The position numbers and the translations under genes are program-made. Shown piece after piece: positions 1 to 12,645 of a stretch of DNA of 64,000 nt; the stretch's first letter is position 1, and the number at the start of each line of letters is the position of its first letter. Origin of the DNA: Paragordius varius (taxonomy: Eukaryota > Nematomorpha); NCBI GenBank assembly GCA_964247055.1, contig OZ176053.1, positions 4,340,001 through 4,404,000 of the forward strand, read 5' to 3'. The notes below the pieces were generated by a model. It made no database searches, had not been told where the DNA came from, and saw only the letters and a program-made list of their open reading frames with translations.

Positions 1-595
1 ATTATCAACATTACATTTGAAATAAATTTATGATGAAATAATTTCTTTACATTAATTAATATAACTTTTAGCGTTCAATAAATGAAGATTTAAAATTTTA
101 CAAGAATATGATTAAATTATTAACTTAAAGAAATTTTCGAGAATCAAATTTTTTTGCGTTCACGAAATCGATATATTTAGCATATTTATATCCCATGCTC
201 TTAGATATTGGCAGAGTGTTTCTATAAATTTATCTACTTTTGTATCCGCCCAATGAATAGTTTAATTAGCCAAATATCAAATTAACATTTTATAGCATTA
301 ACAAAGGTTTGAATTACTTATAAAACCTAAATTTTATACATATATAGTTTCCAAAATAATTTATCCATATTTTTAAATCTGTCAAGTGTGCCCTGCACCA
401 CACTTGCAAAATCTTTAAGTTTTACTTAATCATATGATTTTTATCATCTCCTTATCAAGTTTTCTCGCTTGACTTAAGTCGTCTAATGTTAAATTTTTTT
501 TATCACATGAAAGCAAGCCATGATTTGAAAAACTTGCAAGTCAAGTCAAAAAATTTATCACCCCACCCTTTATTGAGTATTAGATTAAAACATAC

Positions 596-3500
596 ACATG
601 TCCCAATTCATGAGTAAACGTAGTGGATGATCCTAAGCCAAAGTAATCGCTTACATATCCATTTTCTTCCATATTACAAATCGATCCAGTGTATGCAAAA
701 CCTAAAAATCAGACCGCCTTAATTAACCTGTAGGATCTCCGAATCCAGAAACAGCTCTATAAAATAATATACCATTTATAGTTTAAATTCACCCTTGAAA
801 TTCTAATTCACCCTAAAAATAAATTATGTCTTTTCGAACTAATATGACTCCTTATTAATATGAAATATATCTTTATGGCTTTGTTTATTATTTTTTCAGT
901 ATTTTAGTTTAAAAAAAATTTTATTTTTTGAAAATATATAAAAATATAAGTAATTTTAATCTTGAAAAACACTTAATATATTTTAGGGTGAATTTGAATT
1001 GTTTAAGGGTGAATGTGAGTGAAGGGTGAATTTGGATTGTAAATGGTATATTAGAAAAATAGCGATTAATATAAAAATTTAAATTGGTTAAAAAAATTAT
1101 AAAAGATATCTTACAGCGAAAATTGAAATTATTCGGACAAACGTAAAACATAAAGAAAAGTATTTTTTTGAAAAGACGTCTCTACTTTTTTAATTTTTTA
1201 ATCTAATTGTTTTTAATTTCAATAAATACAGATTTTCCATGGTTACATTATAAATTATATATTTTACAATTGAAAAATAAATTTATAGCTGAAATATCAA
1301 GTGTTAAAAATATGGTTGTCTTTTGAAAAAAATATTTGTCCAAATATATATTTATTCATTTTGTCTGTATAATTTAAATATGTAATGTATTTTTTGATTA
1401 ATTTTGATCAGAAATAGTAATAATATACGGAGAAAGGTATGCCGCAACATCCCAAATATTGTTTGTATACACCTTTCGAAATTCCTTGAGATATTTATTG
1501 AAATTTATCAGGGCTGTTTCTACACCAGAGTAAGGTTTCAAAACCTAATTTATTATTAAAACACATTTTATGTTATTATAAATTTTATAAGGGTAGTGTA
1601 GTTATCTGCGCAGTTTAAGGCCCAAACCGCATGGATTTAAATCGATTGTTTGATTGTGCGGGTATGTTTGTAAGATAATATTGGTAATTAAAAATTTGTT
1701 ATTATCAAAGAATATTCAGGAATATGCGTGTCTAGTTTTGTTTAATTTCAGGCCGCCCGACTTATTTTAAGTTAAATCCCGGTATATAATTAATTTTCAT
1801 TAAAATATTATTGATAATAATTTATTTACACTTATGATTTTTACTATTTAACAAATAGAATCACATTTTCTAAATAAATATAGAGTGTAATTTATTCCTC
1901 TTGATTTAGAAAATGGAATAATAATTTATCGCACAAATTCGTTTTAATCATTCGACATTCTATTAGGATTCGATATTAACCATTTAAACTTTGGATTTTA
2001 GCAATCAACTTAATGTTTACTTTACATGGTTAAAAAATTTTACAGGCAAAATATGGTTTATTACAAAACTACAATAAATATTTTATATTCAAATTAGTGT
2101 TTTATGTTTTGGCTAAAACATTTAAAAATTATAATTATGATTCGTATATATCCCTTTCAACAGCTATAAAAATTAGTTCTGCATAAAACCTTTTATGAAA
2201 TCAAATAATAACAATTGAATAAATGTCATACTGTATTAGGAGCATCAATGTAGTTTATTGCATTGATTTTTAGCCGTATTTTTATTCCAATCGAAGAGTG
2301 TTGCAATATTCGATCAGTCTATTTATAGGTATATAGGATAATATCAAAATTAATATTTTTGAGTGACCCCACTCTGAACCTGCACTAAGGGAATTAAGAT
2401 TTCATGTATTTTAGCACCTTAATTTTTAGATTTTTATATTTAGCTGATAATAATATAAACTAAAAAAATAAAAAAGGCTGAGGCTTAGTTCACAAATATA
2501 ATTAGTAATATATTCCGGAATATTTAATATTATATAGATATTACAATTGTTTATTCGCATTTTTAAGAACACTTTTTAGACATTTCTTTATTAAATGCAT
2601 TTAAGCCATATATATTCTACGATTATCTTGGTATGTATTCAACTATTTTACGATGGTTGTGAAATTAATAAAAAAACATTGGCCTTAATCTTTAAAGCAA
2701 GTTTTATAGTTGTATAACCATCCATAAAATTTAATTTTTTTATCCCCACCGAGTGAAGTGTGGTAAATATTATATTTTCACTTTGAAGTTGACGATAATT
2801 TCTCTAAAATTTACAATTTATAATAATGTTTCAGCTAGTAGTCTAACTTAAATCACAGAATTCGGCAATGCTGGATGATAACCAAGACTCTGATAAAAAT
2901 GAAAAAAAAACATTTTCCGAAAATTATTATTAAGGCATACCATTAAAGCAACTGTTAAAATATCATCTATGCCAGGTTCACCGTTTTCTGCGTATGAGAA
3001 TATCGTCATTTCAATGACATATTTGGGGGAAGAAGCAATTTTTTCCCTTTTATACCTGATTAAATTAGTTCCAAAAAACGGATTTTTACCATGCCCAACA
3101 CGACCTGTAAAATAATAAATATCTTGTTAGATAAATTATTTTAAAAAAATTTAAGGCGCCAAAAAAATATTTTTTTTTGTGTCCTGGACGATAATACCGA
3201 TAAAAGTTTCAAAACTGTTTAACACCTTTACAGTATTTATTTATATATATGCTCCAAATAAGTAAATCAAAAAATGTTAAAAAGAATTCAGTGGGCCGCG
3301 GTTTAAGTATCACTGTAATAATCTAAATCTCATAATAACATATGACCTTAAAAATTCCACAATCGTCTCAATCAAAAAAATGAAAAACAAAAATTATATT
3401 GTATCTTTTCTGCAAAACTCTCTAGTTTCGAACAATATAAAATCATTTATCTTTAAAATACTTATGTTTGTGGGCTTATTAGGGAGCCAAGTGTGCACAA

Positions 3501-4786
3501 GTGGTTTAATTTCCATATAATGAGTGAATTCCAATTTTCCGGGTTTTTCAACCGGTTTGAATATATATACATTGCTTTCACCGATAATTAATCCGCTCTA
3601 TTATAACAAAAAATAAATTATATAATTTTTTTCTGAAACTAGTAAACTCATAATATCCATAATATTTATTTTTAACTCATTTTTTCCTACATTTTTCTAA
3701 ATTAAGCTGGACATAATTATTAAAATCTTCCTAGTTATCAAAAAGTTTGATTCTGAGTCAATTAGTTACTATAATTAGCGTTTTGGAGGAAAAAATATAA
3801 CGTTGAAACCAAAAAACCTCCGAAACTGGTTTGATAAGTCTTTGTATTTAAGTTGTTCAATGTTTATAACAAATGCATATGTCAACAGTAAGTATTTTAA
3901 GGTTGGGTTTAAAATTTACAATCGCCACAGAATCGGAAATTGACGTTGATAAAATAATAAACCATACATATTACAAATGAAGGTTTTATATTAAATCTTA
4001 TTAAAAATCATTTATTAGAAAAGGAATTGTTGTGTGATCGTTGCATACGTCTGAATAAAATATGGAATTACCCCTATATATTAAGCGTTTAAAGTTAACT
4101 AGTCTTCAAGATAAAAAAACGATGATACCGCTTGTCTCTCTCTTTAGTCGATTTTACCTTTGTAGATACCAAATATAATTAAGTAGTGTCAAAAAATATA
4201 AATTTAAGATATTTACCCCTTTGTTACACACATTGAAAGCAGCGAGAGATTTTTGACCATTTTCGTCAATCGCTGTGCCAGAAAATAAACATGGTTTGGA
4301 TTGAAATGGGTGTTGATTTATCACGTAATGACTATTATTATTATTTGAGTCGGTTCTTTTTTTGAGCTTCAACTGTTGTTTAATTTGTTTTTTAAAGTCG
4401 ATTGGATACAATTTTATTATATCGGGGTGCTTGTTACCATAAGGATGCTTTATGTGAAATTTCCTATCAATTAATGCATTATGATTGACTAGAAAAATCT
4501 TCCAAATTTTTTGATTACTTGCCACGATTTCTACACGTTTTCCTTTGTCACCTTTGTTGGGGTTATTATCCCCTTTTCTTTTATTATGATTTTGATCGTA
4601 AAATACATTATTGGTATTTTCGGGTTTAATGTTATATAATTTTATTGTAGCATATTGAACATCTAAATACGCATAACCAAACAGGGATACCAAAAATAGC
4701 GACGCAAGAAGCATTTTTGAGAAATTTATTTTTAAAAAATGTAAAAAATGCGCTATTGGTATACTTTTGAAGTTATGGTGGTTCAA
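596..4786 (-). CDS. ADAM/ADAMTS-like secreted zinc metalloprotease, partial
   Basis: Reprolysin-type endopeptidase of the secretory route. I read these exons: 4786-4217, 3597-3462, 3104-2941, 2889-2857 (tentative), 1544-1429, 756-728 and 701-596. Phases agree across every junction read. The first exon codes a signal peptide beginning at Met25 (MLLASLFLVSLFGYA), so the real start may be 4714, not 4786. A basic propeptide follows, with the Cys-containing stretch PCLFSGTAIDENGQKSLAAF, then SGLIIGES, as in ADAMTS propeptides. The catalytic domain opens with KYVIEMTIF and has YSGVETALINFNKYLKEF, NNIWDVAAYLS and GFAYTGSICN, ending in the zinc-binding HELGH. The third His and Met-turn exon is unresolved; a candidate acceptor near 533 reads VFQIMACFH, a poor match. 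About 25 residues between the 2857 and 1544 exons are also unaccounted for. The gene may continue beyond the left edge or may be decaying. Family call is good, subfamily uncertain. Confidence 0.6.
702..727 (-). other. 26-nt intron in the metalloprotease gene
   Basis: It begins GTTAATTAAGG and ends GATTTTTAG. Removing it joins ..DPT to GFAYTG in phase. It is the same length as the first two CNOT1 introns. Confidence 0.8.
772..1046. mobile_element. TA-flanked MITE, copy A
   Basis: About 275 bp running from CCATTTATAG to GTAAATGG, flanked by TA on each side. The inverted ends carry repeats of a GGGTGAATTTGAATTG-type unit, two on the left and three on the right. It lies in a metalloprotease intron (1428-757), with its left end about 15 nt from the splice acceptor of the 756-728 exon. 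There is no coding capacity. Tc1/mariner-like mobilisation is inferred from the TA duplication only. Confidence 0.8.
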
Positions 4787-6469
4787 AATTAATTAATTTT
4801 AATTATGTTTTATTTACATAGCCATATTTACCGCAAAATATGTAAAGGCAAAGGTCATCTTATTGATGCTCAAAACAACTGTCGATTAAATGATGGCGCA
4901 TAGTTAAAAAAATATAGCATATTAATGAAATTTTAAATGAGAATTACTAACTAAATTCGAAGAAACTTGATACTTGCATAATTAAAAAGAGGAACCAGTC
5001 CACCATTTTTATAATTATCCCTCCTTAAATATTTTAGAATAAAAAAGAAGTTTATTTTACCAACATTATTTTTTGATCGATTTTGTATTAACAGTGTAGT
5101 GTGTGAAACAGTTAATTGAAAAAAAAAGAACTAGCTCGATATCTTGGTGCTAACTTAGAGTAATATACTTTTAAACCAATCTAATTGTACGTATATAAAA
5201 ATTTTGATCTTCAAAAAACGACAAAATATGCTCCAAAAAATTAATTGTAAAATTTATTAATGTTTTCAAATTCTGAAATTTTTGAAAAAATGCTTTGGTT
5301 ATTTATATATTCAAACTTCGCTTATAAAAATCTTAAGAGTAATTTATGAGGATAACTGAATTCTCAATACATGACCACAATATTGTAAAACAAACGGTGC
5401 TGCAAAACCCATGTTATCACATTTGCAATTTAAAAGGAATGTATTGTTTATAATAATTAATCCTAATTTCCTAATTACCATACGGTATATAATAACATAT
5501 TTTAGCGTTTAAAAAATAAGTATTGGTCTATTGATATTCCCTATCATTCACCAAATAAATTTAATATAAAATATTTTCATATAAATACAATTTTAAACAA
5601 AAATAATGTATTAGCCTAATGAATTCTTAACAATTTTTTGGTGTCGCGAATATTTTGAGCATGATTTTGTATTTTAATAAACATAAGGACTAAATTATTC
5701 AACATTCTCTATACCTAATTATTAATTAGATAAATGATTTTATTAATTATTGTATTAATAATTCTTGAAATTTTTGGTATATATGATTAAATTTTTTACA
5801 ATAAATATCTGTCTTCATCAAAGATCCAATAAATATAATTATACAATATATATCTTAATTTTGTGATCTTTTTTGTTATCATGGATCTATCCACATATAT
5901 CTGATTAATAAATTAGGGATGGATTGTGTTGGTAAATTTGCACAGAAGATTTTCGAAAGAATGTTTTCGCATATTTTAATATATTTAATGGATTTATTGA
6001 TGCAGATGAGCCATGTAAATCATTCAAATTATTTTGCACATTACTTTTATGAAAATAATTAATCAAATATAATATTTTTTATATAATGGCTTAATATAAA
6101 ATGGTTATGGTAAAATAAATTTGAATCTTATTGAAAAGTTTTGGAAGAATATATTGTGCCAAAAATTTTGAATCTAGTAAAATAATTATTTTTAGACCTA
6201 AAACAAGGGATGCGCACATCTAATTTATACCACTTTTTTACCTGTTGGGGCAGTTTTCCACTTGAGAACGATTTCAAATTTAAGTCTTTTCATTAAAAGC
6301 TATAAATGGACCATAAATTAATTTAAATAACTTCAATGCAATTAATTTATATTGGCACCAAATTTTAGTTCATTGATATTCCATTTGTTTGTATAGATTG
6401 GATTTGAAAGATTTTTATGTTTTTGACTTGTAAAATTTAAAAAACTGGAAAAAGTTAAAGGCTTTTTGC
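4787..6469. other. non-coding, divergent intergenic region (left part)
   Basis: AT-rich sequence upstream of the minus-strand metalloprotease. I see no convincing exon, RNA gene or repeat. It must contain the protease promoter, but no recognisable core element stands out. Confidence 0.5.
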
Positions 6470-7280
6470 CAGGGCTTGGAACCGGAACCCGGTTCCTGAG
6501 ATTTTAACAAGAACCGGTTCCATTGGGATGGAACCAACCCGGTGGTTCCATCCCCTTAATTAGTGGTTCCCATATGATTTTTATTATACAGTAAATATAT
6601 AATTATACTGACAAAAATATAAAACAAATATTTTTCAACAAGATCTTGATTTTTTTAAATATATTTTAAATATAACTCATCGTTTTAATCTACATAGTAT
6701 AATGCAAAAATGTAAATTTGTAATACAATTAATTTTATATTTACAGTATTAATTAATAGTTTATATAGAATAAGTTTTAAAAAAGTATGGTTGTCTTTTG
6801 AAAAAAAAATGTCTTTATATTTTTATATTTTGTTCGTATAATATCAATTATTACTGTAAAAATTTTATTCTATTATTTAAATTTGATTGTACCACTACAT
6901 ATAACTTATTAAAACTTCAAACTAAGCGCCTAATATTATATTGGCGATACTCTCTAAATTTTGGATTCGGCTGTTCTAAAAAATAGTCATAATATAGATG
7001 GGGTAAAATATTTTGTAAGAAAATCATTTAATCAAAATTGGGAACCGAAAATGAAACCGGTTCTCAATGTAAAAAACCGGTTCCGGAACCGCTAAATTTA
7101 TAAGGAACCAACGCGGTTCCGGTTCCATTTCCCCGGGAACCACCCCGGTTCCGGTTCCAAAAATTCAGGAACCACCCGGTTCTATTTTTAAATTCTTGAG
7201 AACCAACGCGGTTCTGGTTCCACTTGTTCAGGAACCGACCCGGTTCCAGTTCCACTTTTTTAAACCGGTTCCAAGCCCTG
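6470..7280. mobile_element. hAT-type MITE with GGTTCC arrays
   Basis: Terminal inverted repeats CAGGGCTTGGAACCGG and the complement CCGGTTCCAAGCCCTG bound an 811-bp element. The 8 bp outside are CTTTTTGC (6462-6469) and CCTTTTGC (7281-7288), an 8-bp target duplication with one mismatch, the hallmark of hAT elements. Inside each end lie tandem arrays of GGTTCC/GGAACC words (about 6475-6565 and 7040-7265), far more GC-rich than the surroundings. The AT-rich middle has no transposase, so the element is non-autonomous. The Gly/Thr-rich minus-strand reading at 7064-7255 is only a translation of the array. Confidence 0.85.
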
Positions 7281-8873
7281 CCTTTTGCTTAATATATGAT
7301 GATTTTTAGAGAAAAAAGTATAAGTATCACTATTTAATTACAAGTTTAACCTGGAACATACCCCAAGAGTATACTTATAAAACTAATATAAATATTAACT
7401 GCGATTCCTCAAAAGGTCATATGGACAAAAAAGGAAGCAAGGAAGTAATAGACGAATTATCCCTCAAAAGCATCACTTTTCTTACATTCGCATTTCAAAC
7501 ATTTTTTCCAAAAACATTTTTTCATACAGGAAAGTTAATAAAATGTTTAATATTTAGTATTTTTATTATCAAACGCTAAATATTAGCGTTCTATAATCCC
7601 CAAGATCATAAAAACCGGAAAAGTGTATGATCAGCTTAGTTTATAGGCTCTGTTTATAAAAAGCTTATGGGTGGTTCCAAATCACAAGTAAACTTTGGTG
7701 CATTATCTTATTTTAGTTTTTTTAAATATTTGAGAGCATGGCTAGCAGCTAGCAATGAAATTTTAGGCTGTTCACAAATCCCTCTATCGTAAAAGATATA
7801 ACGAATGAAAATTTAATATCAATTTGCATAATTACCGAAATAAACATCCTTGAATCGGCTTAAATATGTATATATTAATATATTTAAGTCGTAAGTATAA
7901 AACGACCTGTTATTTTAAAATTTTGGACACTATCAAAATTTTTAAAATGTGTTGTAAATAAAAAAATTTATGCATAATATCAAAGAGTGACCTGCCGTGC
8001 ATGATTATAAAACTGTAATATTTTTAATTAATTGGTTGTCGTAGATTTTGAGGATTTAACTACATAAAAAATAAATCGCTCCAATTCCATTGGATTTCAA
8101 ATGTATAATTTCCGTTTTATCGCCATTTATTATACTTAATTTGATAAAAATAATTAAAAAATTAATATACAGTTTGTTTTATGAAAATATAATTGGTCTG
8201 CCATCTTTCTTTATATTTCGTGTTGAAATTTTTATAAATATAGATATGGATAGAAAATGAAATTTTATTATCCAATAATAATTTTAACTAACGAGAAAAG
8301 TGTTAACAACTCTTTTAATTTTTGGATAATACCTGTGAATTTTATCCCAAGCTTGAAATAACAAATAATTTGCTATAAAATTAGCATAAATTAATTTGGT
8401 TTAAACGCCAAAAAGATTAAAATAATATTTTTAACCAAAATTTAAAATTCCTTAAAAATCAGATATTTTATTAAACATGGAATTATTAAATTTAAAATTT
8501 TATATTATCTCCAAATTTTAAAATGATAAATAAATATATTTCGGTATTAAAATGTTACATAATAGAGTGCAATTTGCTTCCAAGCGCGACAAACATTGTA
8601 TATTAATTGTATGTGGTAATGAATGATTGACACTTGTCGAGAATGTCACACTTTTATAATACACTTAAATTGCATATCTTTTTATAATCCATTTTTAACA
8701 ATTTTTCATTTTCTTACGATATGTGTTAAAAAAGTCCTACAATATTTTTACTTTTTTATAAATCGTAACAAAATATCCAACTTTTTTTTATCCCGGTGTT
8801 GTATAAATTAATTAATTTTCAATCTTACCGCTTCTGCTAAAAATAAAGATTATATATACATTTCAAAAATTTA
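7281..8873. other. non-coding, upstream of the UNC-4 homeobox gene
   Basis: AT-rich with no recognisable gene. The missing N-terminal exon(s) of the UNC-4 gene may lie here, but I could not identify one. The short open frame at 8623-8811 has no family resemblance. Confidence 0.4.
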
Positions 8874-11009
8874 ATGTTATTGAAACGTTCAAGAACGAAT
8901 TTTACGGCTTGGCAACTGGAAAGGTTAGAAACAACCTTCTTGGGAAATCACTATCCGGATATGAAATGTCGTGAGACTTTGGCCTCTGAGTTAAATTTAG
9001 TGGAATCAAGAATTCAAGTATTTTAACTAATCACTTAAAACTATTTTATCTGATTTTGCATTTTAGTATTATTCTTCCTCCAATTATTTGCTACAAAAAT
9101 ATTTCAATTAGGTATGGTTTCAAAACCGTCGAGCTAAATGGCGAAAACGGGAACATACGAAAAAGGGCCCGGGTCGACCAGCTCACAACGCTAACCTTAA
9201 AAGTTGCAGGTATAAAGATATCAATATGTAAACAGATTACGTAATTAATACTAAATATTTTCTATAAAGCCGATAAAAATCGTTAAATACAGACAAATAT
9301 TTGTTTGTTTCTAGAAGCTGGTTATATTTTAAAAAAACCTTTGCAATTCTGATAAACCATCTTTTTTCGTTAAAAGTAACACATATAAATAGAGTAATTC
9401 TTATAATCAAATCTTAATTTGTCCAAAAACTTTCTGATAATATTTTTAAATCTTCCAAGAGTTTTTATTCCTTAATCAATATTTTAGCGGTGACCCCATA
9501 GATCCGGAAGAGATTAGGAAACGGGAAATTGAAAAGCGTGAAAAGAAAAAAATGCGTCAACACATGGTACTTTGTGCTATGGATCGATTCAAGGGTAAAA
9601 CCAAATCTGATGTTAATGATAATGTGTCAGACAATAGTATCCACATAAGTACCACTATCAGTAATGAAACTAATTATTCCAATTTTTCGGGCAATTCATT
9701 TACTAAAGTTGGAAATTTGAAAATGGATGATAATATAAATGGATACCATATAGGGAGTAATCATGCGTTTACTATCGATAATTTGCTGAAAACCCGTAAT
9801 GATTCGTTACTTAACACATCATCAAATAATAATAATCATTTAACTATACTTTCAAATTGTACGGAAAAAACTGCCGTTCGATCCTTAGCAAAAAGCTTAG
9901 CCAATAAAACTGATTTATCGTATAATAAAAAGGGCAGTCAGCCCAATGAAAATGATACGTCATCATCCATACATAAATTACAAAGCATGTGCTCAAAATA
10001 TGAATCATTTATAAAAACTTATTCCCAACCCCGAACCCAGATTGATCAAAAAACAATTAATAAACTGGTAAAACAAGTCCCGGTTAAAAATGATAATTTA
10101 ATAGGTGCATCTGAATTTATAACTTCCACCGATTCTCACAAAAATTTCTACAATAGTTGCCTCAAGGGCATTAAAAATGAGATATTTGGGCAGAAAGAAG
10201 TTAAACCAGGCTCAACCGAATCTCTTCATACTAAACCACCAACAAACGGCAACGTAAAACAATATCATACTAAATATAATAATTATTTTAAAAACTTTAA
10301 TAATAATAATAGTAGATATAGCTGTAAGCAACATAGTTTGATAATCACATCAACTAAATTGGCAAAAAAGTACAAAAAACAAATGCTGAAAAATGTTTCA
10401 TCTTTGCAACGCAATGGATTAAATCAAAGTAACTGTTTACAACCAATGTACAATAAGACACCGATAATTAGAAAAAGACACACTGACAAAGTTGAAATTT
10501 TGATTCCAAAAGAAAAATCTGAGCCTTGTAGAAGCCTTCCACAATTAAATGGTTATCCTGGCCCGAAGAAAATAAAATTTGTCTCTTCACCTGTGGCGAC
10601 TAATCAACAAAATTTTAGTGAAAATTCACACTTTAATACCTCCAATAATCAAACTTCTACCCATATAAATGTTCACAAGTCTGAACAATATTGCAGCAAA
10701 TCCTATAATGGAATGAATTACACCTATCCTCAATGCTATAAAAGTGTTAAAAACTCTTCCGATTCTCATGGAGACACTTTTTATGGCGTAACAGTACCTA
10801 GTCATAAAAAAATTGAGGCTAACAAGACTCATTTTACATCAAATTCTACGAATGGTTTTAACTATCGAACTATAGAGCAGCAACCTTATTACAATAATGA
10901 TTTAGGTAACAATCCCAATATTTCCATCATGTATTATAAATTATCCCTGTTGTATTCAGCTCTCTTTACCAATTTACTTATGGGTAAAAATGGTGGTACG
11001 GATAAATGA
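8874..11009 (+). CDS. unc-4: UNC-4/UNCX-family paired-like homeobox transcription factor
   Basis: Nuclear DNA-binding regulator; in other animals UNC-4/UNCX specifies neurons and somite-derived tissue. Exons are 8874-9017, 9112-9209 and 9488-11009, joining in phase to 587 residues. The homeodomain spans about residues 3-62: KRSRTNFTAWQLERLETTF, NHYPDM, then VWFQNRRAKWRKRE with Gln50. Directly after it come GPGRPAHNA and SGDPIDPEEI plus a basic KRE..KREKKK helix, which are diagnostic of UNC-4. Intron 1 (94 nt) falls between homeodomain positions 46 and 47, the classic paired-class site; intron 2 is 278 nt. The remaining 480 or so residues are Asn/Ser/Lys-rich and unrecognised. Having Met only two residues before the homeodomain is odd, since relatives have a longer N-terminus, so an upstream exon is likely. 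An AATAAA lies at 11015-11020. Confidence 0.88.
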
Positions 11010-12371
11010 ATTGAAATAAACGCAGCATTTTTTAAAAAAATTTTTAAATATTGTATTTTAAAGATTGTATTATAGTTTATATCATATTCCTATAATTAAA
11101 CTTAAAAATTTATTGTGCAATCTCTTTTATCATAAATTACATAATATATGTTTATATCCATTGACTGTAAAATTAAATATTTATATTATAAATGTATTAA
11201 AAATATAAATAATAAATTTTAATTATAAAATTATCTTTTACTGCCAAACGATGTTAATTAGATTACCAAAATCAGTCAACCAATAACCATCAATAATTAA
11301 TAATAAATAATTTTTTAATTATTTAAATTATATTAAACATGAATTAGATAAAATTTTTCTATTAAGACCACATTAGATCTCATATTAGATAAATAATTAA
11401 GATTAATTTAGAAAGAATTTGGGGTTAATAAAAAATTTTAATTCAACAATTATGAATATTTACGCATGCATGGATGGATCTATTAAATAATTTGATATAA
11501 TTGCTATATAATTTAATTTTATGCAAACCAATAAAAAACAATAATAAATCAACTTAAAATGTTAGCTAGTATTTTGATATCCTTTAAAAAGTATTTTACA
11601 ATAATTTTATTACAAAATATGATTTCAGTTGGATTTTGAAACCTATTATATTTAAGGTTATATATATATATGTGTGACCCATAAGACATCCTCAAAAAAA
11701 CTTTTAATCCTAATAAAATAATTGTAATTTAAAATGGGGTATATATATAAAAAATTGATTATTAATAGGGATGGTATGAAATCTGGATAAAGGTTTTCCT
11801 TAGATAGCTTGTATTAGGCCTTTCTAAATAGTATTAGTTTATTACCCACAAATGTTTGACGGAAAAACAACGATTTTCCAGTGACGATCAACATTTTTTA
11901 TAACCCACTCTTTTTCAAAAAAAAACAACGATACTTTTTAATCGATATATGAGTATCATAAACAGCGCCATTTTGCAAATGCAACATTCAATCCATCACC
12001 TTTTCCCTCAATTGTAACAGTTAATTTAAAGATGAATTGGATTTGGAATCTGGGCATTTGGCGTTGTTACAAATATATTCCAATCCAATTTCAGAGTAAT
12101 AAGGCTCTGGTTCCTTACTTTCAAAATAGGTGGTTTCCTTTTTTTTTCCAAAAAAAACATAGGGCGCGTTGTTAGAAATGCTAAAAATATTTAAACATCC
12201 AAGAAAACTTTTTGGTTATTAAATAGATATTTATAATTTTAATAAACATTTAAAATTAAGAATCACAAACATATCTGATGTAGTAATTTAAAATTCACTT
12301 CAATAAATTGACTATTATGGCTAAATTATAATCCCAATATTCATTATTTTAGTTTTGTCTCCTTGAATGTA
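11010..12371. other. 3' flank of unc-4 and AT-rich spacer
   Basis: It starts with the unc-4 3' untranslated region (AATAAA at 11015). The rest is AT-rich with no coding signal or repeat that I can name. Confidence 0.5.
11015..11020 (+). terminator. poly(A) signal of the unc-4 gene
   Basis: Canonical AATAAA five bases after the TGA stop. Further AATAAA-like words occur near 11205, as expected in such AT-rich DNA, so the true cleavage site is not certain. Confidence 0.4.
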
Positions 12372-12645
12372 CCATTTACAAAAATTCACCCTTGAACAAT
12401 TCAAATTCATTCTAAAATAAAATGTGTTTTTTATAATTAAAAATTACTTATATTTTTTTATATATTCAAAATATGAAGTTTTGCATAATAATATACTGAA
12501 AAAATAATAAACTATGCCATAAGAATATATTTTATATTAATGATGAGTTATATTAACCCAAAAACACATAGTTTTTTTAGGGTTAATTTGAATTGTTCGA
12601 GATTAAAATTTGAATTGTTAAAGGGTCAATTTGAATTGTAAATGG
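12372..12645. mobile_element. TA-flanked MITE, copy B
   Basis: About 274 bp, bounded by TA (12370-12371 and 12646-12647), from CCATTTACAAAAATTCACCC to TTTGAATTGTAAATGG. It has the same subterminal repeat units and AT-rich middle as the other five copies. It is the only copy in the window outside a gene. Confidence 0.8.

Noticed and set aside
921-1151. 76-codon minus-strand frame
   Set aside because: It overlaps MITE copy A and intron sequence and has no homology.
7064-7255. 63-codon minus-strand frame rich in Gly, Thr and Asn
   Set aside because: It is the translation of the GGTTCC array inside the hAT-type MITE.
9056-9244. 62-codon plus frame overlapping the homeobox exon 2
   Set aside because: Wrong frame of the UNC-4 exon; the homeodomain reads in another frame.
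10626-10832. 68-codon minus frame opposite the UNC-4 tail
   Set aside because: Shadow of the plus-strand coding exon.
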